Source: Labia minor (lineage: Eukaryota > Arthropoda > Insecta > Dermaptera > Spongiphoridae). Taken from it: DNA of 64,000 nucleotides. The notes under the pieces are model-generated. The model was not told where the DNA came from and did no database searches. It was given only the letters and a program-made list of their open reading frames with translations. Shown piece by piece: positions 48,749 through 60,984 of the stretch. How positions within the stretch are numbered: position 1 is the first letter of the stretch; the number at the start of each line of letters is the position of its first letter. Both the position numbers and the translations under genes were made by a program. The DNA is taken from positions 32,790,033 to 32,854,032 of the forward strand of contig OY720344.1 of NCBI GenBank assembly GCA_963082975.1. The letters run 5' to 3'.

Positions 48749-49470
48749 GAGTTGACCTGTGGCCAGGTCCGAACCGACCGACTGTTTGAAGTAAATTAAT
48801 TTCAAGCTACAGAAACAATTTCAAATATTTTAATATATCTATTAATGTAATAAAAAAACAGATAGGCATATAACATAAATATTTTTACCGACCGACGATA
48901 GTAAGGGAGGTATTGTTTTCACACCAAATTTCCCATGTGGAGATTTTTACATATCTCCACGAATCATGCATTTTCTTAACAGAAAAAAGTATTTTTAGCA
49001 CGATGTCTGTTCGTCCGTCCGTATAGATGAGTACAGCTTGAACGACGATTTTGATGAAATTTGGTATATATACTTAAAATAAATTATTAATTAGTAATTA
49101 TTATGCATTAGTATGATGAATTGATAAACTTTTGGTGCAAATCCGGAAACCGGAAGTGGTAGTATTAGCGATCGACGATAGAAAGGGAAGGGTTATTTTC
49201 ACACCAAATTTCACATGAGGGGATTTTTTTACAACAGATATGGATATAAAATAAATATTTTTAATTTTATTTTATTTATAATATATATGTAAGACCAGGC
49301 TGTGACGTCATGAATGGCTGGATGACGTCATATAATTTTAAATTAAGAAAAAACTAATAAAGATGATTTTTCTAGAGTATAAAACCAATACAAAGTACAT
49401 ACATCGTGATGATATGTAAAAAATCTCAAGTGAAATTTGGTGTGAAAACAATACCTCGGTAGGTAAAAAG
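48749..49470 (-). mobile_element. Family A copy interrupted by an opposite family A piece
   Basis: 48749-48891 is the 3' end of a minus-strand copy. 48892-49231 is the 5' half of a plus-strand copy (TTTTTACCGACCGACGATAG through GTCY tract, core and second module). 49232-49470 continues the minus-strand copy with both TGACGTCA sites. About 29 bases (ACAGATA..CATAAATATTTTT) occur on both sides of the plus-strand piece. Either a truncated nested insertion or a rearrangement. Confidence 0.72.
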
Positions 49471-49658
49471 AGGAGATAAATATGTATTTAAATAAGTTAT
49501 ATTTGAAAGATTAATAAAAATATTTTTAAAATTAATAAAATATAAATTATTTTTAGGTCTTTTTAATATAGTTAGTTTTTGTATAATAGAAAATTAATTA
49601 AAAATGTATTATATATTGAAGGGAAATTAAATTAAATATATAATTTATTTAATAATAA
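49471..49658. other. AT-rich spacer between family A copies
   Basis: Nothing recognised. Confidence 0.4.
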
Positions 49659-50303
49659 TTTTTACCGACCGACGATAGTAAGGGAGGTATTGTTTTCACA
49701 CCAAATTTCACATGTGGAGATTTTTACATATCTCCACGAATCATGCATTTTCTAAACAGAAAAAAGTATTTTTAGCATGATGTCTGTCCGTCCGTCTGTC
49801 CGTCTGTCCGTCCGTATAGATGTGTACAGCCTGAACGGCTCAACCGATTTTGATGAAATTTGGTATATTTACTTAATGCATCAGTGGGATGAATTGATCA
49901 ACTTTTGGTGCAAATCCGGAAACCGGAAGTGGTAGTATTAGCGATCGACGATAGGAAGGGAAGGGTTATTTTCACACCAAATTTCACATGAGGAGATTTT
50001 TTTATATATCACCACGAATCATACACTTTGTATTGGTTTTATCCTCGGGAAAATCATATTTATTAGTTTTTTCTTGATTTAAAATTATATGACGTCATCC
50101 AGCCATTCATGACGTCACAGCCTGGTCTTATATATTATAAATAAAATAAAATTAAAAATGTTTATATTTATTATTTATGTATTCATATCTGTTTTTTATT
50201 ACATTAATAGATATATTAAAATTATTTGAAATTGTTTCTGTAGCTAGAAATTAATTTACTTCAAACCGTCGGTCGGTTCGGACCTGGCCACAGGTCAACT
50301 TAT
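49659..50303 (+). mobile_element. DINE-1/Helentron-like element, family A, full length
   Basis: Well-preserved: 5' TTTTTACCGACCGACGATAG, (GTCY)n at 49783-49815, core CTCAACCGATTTTGATGAAA and ATCCGGAAACCGGAAGTGG, second module from GATCGACGATAGGAAGGG, and paired TGACGTCA at about 50090 and 50110. 3' CGTCGGTCGGTTCGGACCTG, GCCACAGGTCAACTTATT. Best reference copy in the window. Confidence 0.82.
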
Positions 50304-50576
50304 TGGATTTTTTTTTAATTTTATTGAATTTATAAAATGTGAAATTTTGAAACAATTAAATTGATTGTATCTTGTATCAAAAAGCATTTAATTATAAGTT
50401 ATTAAAATTATTATCGATTCATTATAAATATTATATTTAATATCATTTAAGTATGATTTAATTTTTTTTTTTCTAACGATCAATAATAATTTCTGGGTTC
50501 AATTAATAGGTAGTTAATAAAAAGAAATTAATTTTCAATATATTTTTTTATTATCGAGTGATTAAGAGTTGATTTT

Positions 50577-50712
50577 AGCTGAAATCAGCTCTGCGTATGA
50601 ATGCACTGCGCTGTGAGTGTGTGTGAGTGCTCACTTGCCTACAAAGGCCGGCCGAAGGAGTAGGAAAGCGACGGGGACTCGGGGTAGAGGAAGGGTGCGC
50701 GCGCATTCAAAA
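50577..50712. promoter_or_regulatory. Isolated CpG-rich island, function unknown
   Basis: A 130-base GC-rich block (CAAAGGCCGGCCGAAGGAGT, AAAGCGACGGGGACTCGGGG, GGTGCGCGCGCATTC) stands in otherwise extremely AT-rich DNA. The plus-strand frame after a TGA at about 50615 is open for about 50 codons and Arg/Gly-rich. It could be a promoter/first exon, a foreign fragment or a contaminant join. No core promoter element identified. Confidence 0.3.
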
Positions 50713-51210
50713 ACAGAATTATTTGCAAATAGATTAAATAATTATAATTATTTATTAAATTTGATTTTAATCTTTTAATTGAATTTTAAGGTACGTTTTA
50801 AACATATTAAAAATTTTTTTTTGCTCATTTTTAAAAACTATTTTTTTCCAAATATTTAAAAACTTCATCTTTATCAATTAAACATTAATAAATTGGATAT
50901 TATAACATCACACTGACATATGATAATAAAAAAATCAATCTGATTTATTATATAAATTTTATATAAATAATTTTAATTTCAGAAAAAATATTTTTTATTC
51001 TAAATTAAAATTTATTTATTCTTTATTAATTTTTTTTTTTTGGATTTTTCTAAACAGAATATTTACAAAATAGATGAAAACAGATAAATCATCCTTTAAG
51101 AATATTAATAATAATTGAAATTAAAAAAAATATAAAAAAACTTTTTAAAAACAGATTTTATTTAAATGCACTAAAAAGGAGAAACTAATTTCTGTAATTT
51201 TGAATTTTAG
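50713..51210. other. AT-rich DNA, no gene
   Basis: Nothing recognised. Confidence 0.45.
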
Positions 51211-51443
51211 TGTGAAAATAACCCTTCCCTTCCTATCGTCGATCGCTAATACTACTACTTTCGGTTTCCGGATTTGCACCAAAAGTTGATCAATTCATCA
51301 TACTGATGCATTAAGTAAATATACCAAATTTCATCAAAATCCGTTGAGCCGTCAAGCTGTACACATCTATAAGGACGGACGGACGGACGGACGGGCAGAC
51401 ATGCTAAAAATACTTTTTTCTGTTAAGAGAGATAGTAAAAAGA
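51211..51443 (-). mobile_element. Family A core with a family B-like 5' terminus
   Basis: Left part is family A core on the minus strand (TCGATCGCTAATACTACTAC, TTTCCGGATTTGCACCAAAA, ATCAAAATCCGTTGAGCCG, then (GGAC)n). Instead of family A's CGTCGGTCGGTAAAAA end, it finishes with GAGATAGTAAAAAGAG, the complement of family B's 5' end. The distal 3' half is missing. A chimeric relic. Confidence 0.65.
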
Positions 51444-52051
51444 GAAAACTCAAATATCTATAATTGAATTTATATGACTAGGAATTAATCTCATTACAGG
51501 AAAATAATTAGAATAAGAAATTATACGAGAAGGTCATGCGTAGTAAATTACTAATTACTATTTATTTTTGAACAAAAAAAAAAAATTGGAAATTAATAAA
51601 AAAATATTTGAATAATTTCAATTTAAAAATAAACCTATCATTTGTACGTCGTAATGTATATCTTATATGATTTTCTATATTAAGAAAATTTTAATAGTAA
51701 CCTAGAAATAGTATTGACAAGATAATAGAATTTGTCAACGTATATCAATCTATTCGAATTAAGGTCTAATAGAAATTGGAAAGGAATATTTATAAATAAA
51801 ACTCAAAATATTTTTAACCAAAAAATAATTCTGTTAATTAAAAAAAACATTAATTATTTATAAATTTAATAAAGATAATTTTTTTCTATTCTTTGATTAT
51901 CATTATACCCTTTATAAATACGTATATTATTTGATTATTATTATACTCTTTTGTTGTTTATGTCTATGTAAATAATTGCAATATAAATAAAATAAATCAA
52001 CTCTACCCAATCTAGTTTCATAAATTTGCAATTTATTTTATGATGTAATAA
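51444..52051. other. AT-rich DNA, no gene
   Basis: Nothing recognised. Confidence 0.45.
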
Positions 52052-52053
52052 TA

Positions 52054-52490
52054 GGTGCTTGTATATATTTTAATTGGTTAAGGTGCGAAGTATAAATGTA
52101 AACAAACTAACCTAACTATTAAATTCGATGGTTTTGACATTTATATATTTAGTATTATTGAGTTATTGAGTGTTTATTGGCGCTAATCATGAAGAGCTAG
52201 CTCCAAATTGCATTTTCGACATTCATTACTTTGATTGTTTGATTTGAAGAAATCTGCTGTCAAAGCCAATCAAACACTTTTAGAAACTTATGGTGATGCT
52301 GCTCAGACTTATCAAAATTGTCGGTTTTGGTTTCAACGATTTAAAAGTGGTGATTTTGATGTCAATGACAAATAACAGCCTGGAGGTCTAAAGAAGTTCA
52401 AAGACAATGAATTGAAAGACTTATTGGACGAGAACCCAGCTCAAAGCTTTAAAGAACTTTCAAACAGCTTAGCAGTTATAATTTTCTGAA
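52054..52490 (+). mobile_element. Mariner family 2, 3'-truncated copy
   Basis: Left end GGTGCTTGTATATATTTTAA after TA (52052-52053) matches the 19398-20312 terminal repeat. Encodes, with a stop and a shift, the N-terminal DNA-binding part: NCIFDIHYFDCLI-like, GDAAQTYQNCRFWFQRFKSGDFDVND, then KDNELKDLLDENPAQ...ELSNSLAV. It breaks off before the catalytic domain. Complements the family 2 copy at 19398, which keeps the C-terminus. Confidence 0.8.
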
Positions 52491-54847
52491 AGTTAAAAGA
52501 TGATGAATGCTGATATAATAGTATATTTATTAGAATTATAAAAATTAGAAACAAAATACCTTTATTTTTAGTGCTTATCATTAACATAATTTGTCTAAAA
52601 TTTTCTCCTATATTCTCCCTTACTCTTCTTAATATAAATTACATTTACTTTTAAATTACTTTGTGTGATCAAAAGAATAATTTAGAAAAAAATAAGTATA
52701 ATAATTGAATAGTGTAAACTTTTGTAACTAATAAGTGTTATGTAAATGTAAATAGTGATTGCGGAAATGTTCAGGGACTGGCAGCATTCATCATATGAAA
52801 CGATTAATTTTAGATTGATTGGTCACTTTTCAACTTGTTTAAGTTGACATTAATTCAAGTGTTATGTGGTAAGAGTTATAACTCATATCATTCAAATGGG
52901 ACACATAAATACAACTAGTTAGTCTCTTAATAGAAACATTCAGAGGGTATTAAGTTTACAACTCAAAGATAAACGAATTGGTTAGGCTAAATCGTAAAAT
53001 GCCTTAATTATCAAATATTTGTGTTTAAAATTTCAAAAGTCACCCTTCATTAAAACTAGTATTTTATCATTAGTATATAAATTTGTGCATTGATATCTCA
53101 TGGTGATACGCCGGCCTTACTCCTTATTTATTTGGTTGTCTGAGATTTGCTGAACCGTCAACATCAGCGGAATAATTAATATTCAAGTAGAAAAATATTT
53201 AAATGTGATTTGATAAAGATTTATTATATATATTATATATTATGATATATTTAATTTAATATAATAATCGAAATAAAGAAAAAAAAATAATTAAGATTTG
53301 TTTAGAATTTATTTCGGATTTAAGTATAAACAATTTATAAAAAAAATTGTTTTACATTTACTTAAATGATTGTACGAGTAAATCTAAAAAATAAGTAAAC
53401 CTAAGAAAATTCAAATAAATTTATTTTTTAACAATTAATAAATATATTAAAAAAGTAATTTTATTTAGTTAATTAGTATGCATTTTAGTTTATGTTGAAG
53501 AACAAAATAGAATAAATTTCGTTGTTCTCCAATGATTAATATTATTGATAACATGAAAATATTTTATGCGTGTTATGCCATACTTTTCTATAGCCAGATG
53601 GATAATTAAGTAGTCAAAAATAAAATTAGGAAAGCGAAAAAAATAATATAATATAATATAAAATAGTTATAAATAAATGAAATGATACGCATTATAGAAA
53701 AGGAAAGGTGAATGTCAATAAACTCAACCCGGATCATCATAATTTGTTTATGAAAGATAAAATACAAGGTGAAAATTTATCAGGCTAATACAATTGTATA
53801 TAATTTATTTAAATGATTAATATTATTGAACAAGAGAAAATTTAAATAAATTTAATTTATTTTTAGATTAATATTTTAGAAAATTATATATTTTAACGAA
53901 TAAGTAGTATTATTAAATAATAGTATGGAAGAAAGAATTAGCTATTCAGATTAGATATTGCCAGGAAATTTCGATGATAGGAAACAAATAGAATATAGAG
54001 AACGTGAATGTTGTGAATTTAACATTAAATCTGATTAAGGGATACCAGAATTGGTTTGAGTTCGAGAAAATGAGGAATTTCCAATAATAAATTGATATAC
54101 AGATCTTGTAAATAAATCAATCATCAATCAATTGAAGTGAAATAGGTAAATTTAACTTAGAATAATAAATGCAATAAGTATATGCATGGGATCCATCCAT
54201 ATATGGATTTAACCTTGCAAGTCTCCCTAAAAATTATATGTTGATATTTGGATAAGAATAATATTTTTAAAATATGTATTTTCAATAAAATTCAATATTT
54301 AATATGTTGGCTATAATAGGCTTAATTAAATCCTGATGGTCTGTATAGAATTATATATACATTTTTATAAATAATTTTAATAAAATTTATTTATTTATTT
54401 TTGTAATGTAATTTAATGATATCTAATATGAAAATTTGGAAAAATAAATCAACGAAAAGAGAGTAAACATTTGTGGATAAACTATTTTTTCAGAGTATAA
54501 TAAATCAATCCTCCCGCAGGATAATGGACAAAAGTTTGAGTATTTTATAACAATTCAATTAATTAAATAGAAAATTAAGTATTTTATTTATAAAAAAAAA
54601 TCAGAATGAATTTTTTAATTATATATACCATTATATGTAGGTAAACAAAAATTTATCTAGAATGGGGTTAAAATTTTAACAAATTTGATACAAGATTTTT
54701 CTAAATTATTTACTTGCATTTGAAATATAATAATATATATTAAAAAAAAATAATTTATAAGAAAATAAAAAGTTTTAATAATAATATTTCAACCAAAAAT
54801 ATTTACCAAAAAATATTATTTTGTTAATAAAACTTCGCCGCAGATGT
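52491..54847. other. AT-rich DNA, no gene
   Basis: Moderately complex text at 52740-53170 without a credible frame. Otherwise AT-rich with no known repeat. Confidence 0.4.
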
Positions 54848-55096
54848 TTATTTGAATTTGTTAGCAAAAAGGGAAGAAGGTGCAAGGAAGGGCCTTGAAT
54901 TGGAATCATTGTAAATTAGTACTGGGTTAACAACAGATATGAATGGGGTAGAAGTAGCAGATGGGAAGAGGTTTTCCCGGAAAATAAGGGCCGTCTCTAT
55001 GGGACCCTTCAAAATAGAAGACAACAGCCGGCTGCCCTCACGTTTATTTGATTTGATTTGATTCCATATTCGGCACAGATTGCCTCGTTTCCCCAT
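54848..55096 (-). CDS. Hypothetical ORF, 82 aa
   Basis: An ATG at 55096 opens 82 codons (MGKRGNLCRIWNQIKSNKRE..., ...FLAPSSLFANKFK) in a GC-richer patch (54830-55140). Codons are diverse and G/C-containing compared with the flanks. The N-terminus is basic and the C-terminal half rich in Ser/Pro/Phe. No domain recognised, no promoter or poly(A) context obvious. Could be an exon or a chance frame in a relic. Confidence 0.2.
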   Translation of the reverse strand: MGKRGNLCRIWNQIKSNKREGSRLLSSILKGPIETALIFRENLFPSATSTPFISVVNPVLIYNDSNSRPFLAPSSLFANKFK

Positions 55097-57026
55097 TTAT
55101 TTGGTTGGCTGACTCCATCATATATCACGCTTCTCGATCCAGAAATACCTATAAACAAGCTGAGTTGTGTTTATAATAAGGAACGAATCAGTAATTAATT
55201 CAAGTACACAAATATAAGCGTAATTTATAAATAATGATAATTATCCTATGGCAAATATAAGATGATGTGTAAATATGGAGAAAAATAATTGTTTTGTTAT
55301 TTATGCATATCATAAAATATTTTTAATTAAATATATGGAAAAATATGAAATTAATGTATTAGAATAAGAGTAAAATGAAAATGAAAGTTTTTACGATAAA
55401 TTAATGACTGAATATATTAATTAGTAAATGTTTAAATTATTTAATATGTATTTTATGAGGTAATTTCAATTTATATACAATATTATTAAAATCTTTCAAA
55501 TGTGATTCATAAGCATATACAAGTAATAGACGAGTAATGGAATGTATTTACCTTTAATTTATGCAAAAATTTGATAATAATTAATTTCTAAAAATACAAG
55601 TTTCTATATTAAAACATAAGACATTTTCAATTATTTTTTTTTTCTAGAGAAAAACCTTTTTTAAGACATATATTTATATTTACATATAGCATCACAAAAA
55701 AAAAATTATATAATTACATTAGAACTAAGTGAATTATTTAACGAGCGTTGTCATTAAAGTCTTATTCTAGATTTTTTTTAATGATCAATTATTAACTTAA
55801 ATTTATAAAATTGTATTGCCACTTATTTATATGTTATTTTTGAAATGTAATATCATATTAAAAAATTCTGTAGTTTCTTAAAAAAAAAGTCATATTATTT
55901 ATTTATTAAATTATTATAAGTATGTTGCATGCATTAAAATAAATTAATAATAAATAAGGTAAGGTTTGCAAAACTTTATAATACCCTCAAAGATTTTTAT
56001 ATGAATAAATGAGCATATAATTTGAATTTTTTAATATTTTAACCCTTCAATTGGATTTAATCTAAATTTAGTACTAAAAAAGTATATAATATAGAACGAT
56101 CTATTTTTAAAATATAATATTATTTTAAATGTTATTTTTAAATATATCTTTAATTAGTGTTCTCTCTAAGCTCTGTGCGTGTGGACAATATTTTAAACAT
56201 AGCGCATTTAAAAAAAAATTGCGCGTACAAGAAATTTTTGCCTAGATAAAAAATAATTCCTCATTTGAATAATATAACGCTTATTTTTAAATGCGCATGG
56301 ATGCCAGGTTAAGCAGTTAAAATGTTGCATAAGTACATCGGTATGAAATTAGTTGAGTACTATTACATGTTGTACTATTCTCGTTTACAGTTTTACATAT
56401 GCTTTTTAAAAAAAAAAAAAATTGACACAAAAATACACACACACACGTAAAAAAAATTAAGAGAGCCAAATATAATCTCTTAGATAGTTAGTACTAAATA
56501 AAATAAATTTAAAATAGTTCACACACATTTGATAAGAATAATTGCCTCGTTGAATTTTTCTACTTAAAGCTTAGCATCAATAATATAAAAGGAACTTTTT
56601 ACGTAATTGAGAATGAATAATTAAAAACTGAAAGAATCTTGATGCAACGTATCCATTCGCGGAAAATGTGTCAATCAGAATGAAATTGATATCCGGTGTT
56701 CAGGTAGAAGTTAATGTTCGAAATGATGTATTGACCTCAGATGGGTTTGATGATTGGAAATCGATTCCGCTTTTAAAGAACATTGTACCTCACTAAAAAC
56801 CACCGCCAGGGCTGGGTTGGTAATTTTGTATTTTCATTTAAATCGTGAGTTTTCATAACTCCACTTGAAAATGAATGAACCAATCGAGTACACCTGGCGT
56901 TCAGTGCAACTCAACCGAGAGAAATTTTCCCCACTGCGAATTGGTTAATTGGCAAAAGTGAGTAATGAACATCGGAATCGAGTTGAGTTATTCAAAGTCA
57001 AACAAAAATTATTTCTAACCTTATCT

Positions 57027-57063
<37 letters not shown>

Positions 57064-57450
57064 TAGATTAAATGTAATAAATATGATTTATACAAAAAAT
57101 GGCTCTTAAATCAATTAAACACATTAATAACAAAAACAAACATATTCAGGGTTAGGATTAGCGTTTAGGAATATCTAAGGAAAAAACAGTTGCATGTTTC
57201 ACGCCATATCTTCGAACAATTTTTTTCATAAATTTACTTTAGTTATCAAATGATTAACAATTGAATATCCACAATAAAAAAGAAAGAATAATCTTAAGCT
57301 ACTCTTAAACGTGGGAGTAACTCACAGCCGGTGCTCTTGAGAGTTACTTACCACTGCGCTTTAGCACGCAAATTGAAATTTGAAAATTCCCAGCAATATA
57401 TAAAAATTATTTTAGATTTTCAAGTATTCAACTGATTAATAGAATCTATA
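55097..57450. other. AT-rich DNA, (AT)n, no gene
   Basis: (AT)n at about 57032-57060. The more complex region 56640-57000 has no long frame, and 57120-57400 likewise. Confidence 0.4.
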
Positions 57451-57453
57451 ATA

Positions 57454-57748
57454 GAGTGAACGCTCTATATAAGCAACTCATTTGAACCAATTTCAATAAT
57501 AAAGTTTCTTATTGGGAAAAGTTGCTTATAGGGAAAAATTGAATTTAAAGCATAAACATATTAATTAATTTTCAGAAATTAACTTCAATACTGGCAGCAT
57601 AAAACACAAACATATTCCAATAACATAATTTTTTACAATTTGAGGTTGTTGTTATGAACAGCTGTCAACTCAAATATTTAACTTTAAAAAATAAGTTGCT
57701 TATACAGAACAATTGAACTAAAAAAAGTTGCTAGAATAAAGTTCATTG
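57454..57748. mobile_element. Possible pogo/Tigger-like MITE
   Basis: GAGTGAACGCTCTATATAAG with CAACT at left and the complement of CAATGAACTTTATTCTAGCA at right form an imperfect inverted repeat flanked by TA (57452-57453 and 57749-57750). Inside, AAGTTGCTTATAGGGAAAAA and AGTTGCTTATACAGAACAAT repeat the subterminal motif. The ends resemble pogo-type termini (CAGTNGAAC...CTATAA). No transposase; identification tentative. Confidence 0.45.
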
Positions 57749-57750
57749 TA

Positions 57751-59561
57751 TAAGAAAAAAATATTTTAATTCAATTTATATTAGTTTATATTATAAAGTA
57801 AAACATTTGTAACACTGGAGAATCTTATGATATATTACAATATTTATTTTATTATCAGAAAATTTTTTAGAATACTTGTACATTTCAAAAAGCTCCCTAC
57901 TACTAGTACTTTAGGGGAAAACTCTCTGAAGTCTTTATACTTACTAATTTTATTCTCGAGCGTAAAAGACTCCCACGTGTAAATTTAGCTTTAAAAACAA
58001 AGAACGAAATGACAAAATAACAAATATTATTATTATTAATAATAATGATAGGTGTCTGAAACACAGCCCATTGTATATGGATTGTTTATAGAGAAGGGCT
58101 TTAAAAGTTAATTAGAAGTTTGTTTACGGGAATAATAAATGGGCAACAACCAGTGGATGAACTATGGGGTGGGTTGATAATATAAAAACAGAAATGAGGA
58201 GGAATAAAAGAGCATAGGAAATGGATAGAATAAATTCAGAATAGACACAGTTGAATAGGCAGAGAAAAGTATTTTTAATCAATAAAAGATTACAATATTC
58301 AAAAAAAAAAAAAAATTGTTGGGGAATTCTATTTAAATAACTTCAAGTCTAAAGTTTTTCTCTGATAAAAAGATATTTAATTTGCATTTTTCAATTAATT
58401 TAAATTACAGTTATTTTGTTTGAGTTTTTTCAACAGTAACGTGATAAAAAAAAACTTAAAAATTATATAAACTCCACCACAAGCTGTTTAGTTATATTAT
58501 TAGTACATTGTTTTGAGTAATATCAAATTCAATTCTATAATTCCAGGTTAATAAATAGTATTAAAAATATATCAAAAAGAAAATGAAGTTATAAATAAAT
58601 ATAAATAAAATAAAGTAAATATTTCGTTATTTCAAAGGAAACATGGACATATATTTCGGAGTAATTAACTATAGAAAATAAATATTTCATAAATTATCAT
58701 TATATCAGTATAAAATATTTTTTCCAAAATTAAATACAAAAAAAAAATAATATTGCATTGTTTACAAATTTATTTTATTGTTCAATATGTCGAAATACCT
58801 AGAGAAAAATTTGTGGAATTTAACATCACGAAATTGGATATACATGTATAAACAGTATCTTGTCTCATTGTCAAATGTAATTTTCATCAATATGCCAAAA
58901 AAGACTGTCCAATAAAATAAAATATAAAAAACCACCTACACATTAAATTGTAATTTGAAAAACGATAAAACTATAAAGTCGTTAAATTAATGATGTTGAA
59001 AAATAAATGTCTATAAAGTAAAATGAGAAGAATAGAATGCAATAATTAGATGATTTCAGGAGAGGATAAAAAAGTTTAATAAAAGATTTGCAAAAAAAAT
59101 AAAAGAAGAAGAATTTAAGAAGAAAATTAAATTAGCTGATTGTAATTTTTATAAATCAGATTAAAAGTTGATGCTCGATTCTCTTGATCTTTCTATTCTT
59201 TTCCTTAATCCCCAAGCAACATCTTTATCTGACGCTTCTCAGCTCGAATGTTGAATGCGATTTCCAGACAATGGATCACGATGAGACAATAAGAGCCCCA
59301 TCCAGTTGTATTCTATTAATTAATGTTTTTAATTATTTTTATTAGGTTTTTTTTATTAAAGCAGAGTGCCGTTTTTTATATACTTGGAAGAAAATTGATG
59401 AATTCGCTGTTTCTTATTCTCACGATTCTTGAAAAATATCTATGTAAAAATTTTGTTGAAAACAAAAGTTAATTCCATTGATTACTGATCCCTTTATAAA
59501 TCACTGTTCAGAAGTATTTTTCTTGATCGTATCCTTATTACTAAAGTAATTAGTACAATAG
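57751..59561. other. AT-rich DNA, no gene
   Basis: More complex patches at 58070-58260 and 59160-59300 have no credible frame or repeat match. Confidence 0.4.
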
Positions 59562-59704
59562 TCCGAGGACAAGTGTCGTAGGAGCCAGACGTATTTTAGT
59601 GCCAATGCTATTGGGGAGGATTCTTCAGAGTTTCAGGATGCAGTAAAAAGATTAACTAATTCAACCCAAAAACCTAACATTGACTCGTGGTTACCCAAAC
59701 AAAG
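59562..59704 (+). CDS. Candidate internal exon, unrecognised
   Basis: An open stretch of 47 codons plus 2 bases begins after an AG (AATAG|TCC) and ends at a strong donor match CAAAG|GTAAAG (GT at 59705-59706). Residues are protein-like and polar (SEDKCRRSQTYFSANAIGED, then SSEFQDAVKRLTNSTQKPNI, ending DSWLPKQ). The text is less AT-biased than its flanks. The acceptor lacks a strong pyrimidine tract. No family recognised; may be a host exon or a transposon relic. Confidence 0.25.
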
Positions 59705-59899
59705 GTAAAGAATTCCAAAATTTCCCTTGAAACTGACGTCAGAATGGGTGCCGATACGTCGAGACTTAAAACGTGAAAAAAAACCCGGAACTAATTTCTC
59801 ATATTAAAAACGTTCATGAAAACCAAAACAAAACGATGTATGTATGCCGATAGATTAGTTCACCATTGAATCAGTGAAAGAAATGTTTTTTCAAATTAA

Positions 59900-60136
59900 C
59901 ACACTATGAGCGGGGCGGATATTTGTATCCGTTGCGGGGACTGCCACTTATAAGCGGAGCGGGTATTTATACCCGTTGCCACTTATATGAGGGATATATA
60001 TTAGTTATCGTTTAAAATAAGTAATTTTAAGTGACACAAGGGAAAATATATATTAGTGGCAACGGGTATAAATACCCGCCCCGCTTTTAAGTGGCAGTTC
60101 GCAACGGGTACAAATACCCGCCCCGCTCATAGTGTG
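59900..60136. mobile_element. piggyBac-type MITE, 237 bp
   Basis: Flanked by TTAA (59896-59899 and 60137-60140), with long inverted repeats of about 85 bp starting CACACTATGAGCGGGGCGG. Each arm carries the palindromic GCGGGTATTTATACCCGTTG twice, so four near-copies lie in the element. TTAA targets and CAC-type ends fit piggyBac. Strikingly GC-rich for this window. No transposase. Confidence 0.9.
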
Positions 60137-60140
60137 TTAA

Positions 60141-60984
60141 GACAGGAAACTTATTGTTATTTGTATAGTGATATGTTCAATGGAGCGTGTAAAGAGAATC
60201 ATTTAATTTAGTTTAATTTTATTTAATTACGATGGATTAATATGGATTCATTATTCATTATTTGATATGAAAAACATTAATAGTAATTATGTTTATTTAT
60301 TATTATAATAAATTTGTTAAATTACCTAAGATTTTGTACATTATAATTGAATGTTGCATAAATTATTAAATTAATCTTATCCAATTTTTTTTTTTTAATT
60401 TTAACATAGTTAAACTATGCGTTGCATTTTTAACAAACAATTTTGTCGTCTTATTGTCATCTTATTTTATTGAAAGATGTAGAATATGTATTTAATAACT
60501 AATTTTAAGATAAATATTATAATCAGATGGAGGATATTTTAAATTTTTATCTAATAAAAAATCTCGTTTGGTGACAAATTAATTAATAAGATGTAATCTT
60601 TCATAATGAAATTACAATATTCTTCTTTTTCGGTTTTATAATATGCCAACTATATTTGCTTGATTGCAAAGATAGTATAAGCTGCAAGTTGTATTTTACT
60701 CCTTGAAATCAATTGATGTCATGTGTTTTATAACAGGTCAAATTCCATTACATATATATCAATAATCTACTCTTAAGGTAAAACTAACATTAGCAACTTG
60801 AATTAATAAATGATAAAGATGAAAAGATCTATTTATTAAATATTTATTTATCAATATATGCTTTGAAAAAAAATAAGCAAAATAAACTTAATATTTTGAA
60901 ACATGTTATTAAGCAGTTTTCATGTAAAAAATGAATTATCACTATAAATTATGATTTTGATTATTTTTTAGTAAATAAAAATAA
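60141..60984. other. AT-rich DNA, no gene
   Basis: Nothing recognised. Confidence 0.45.
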
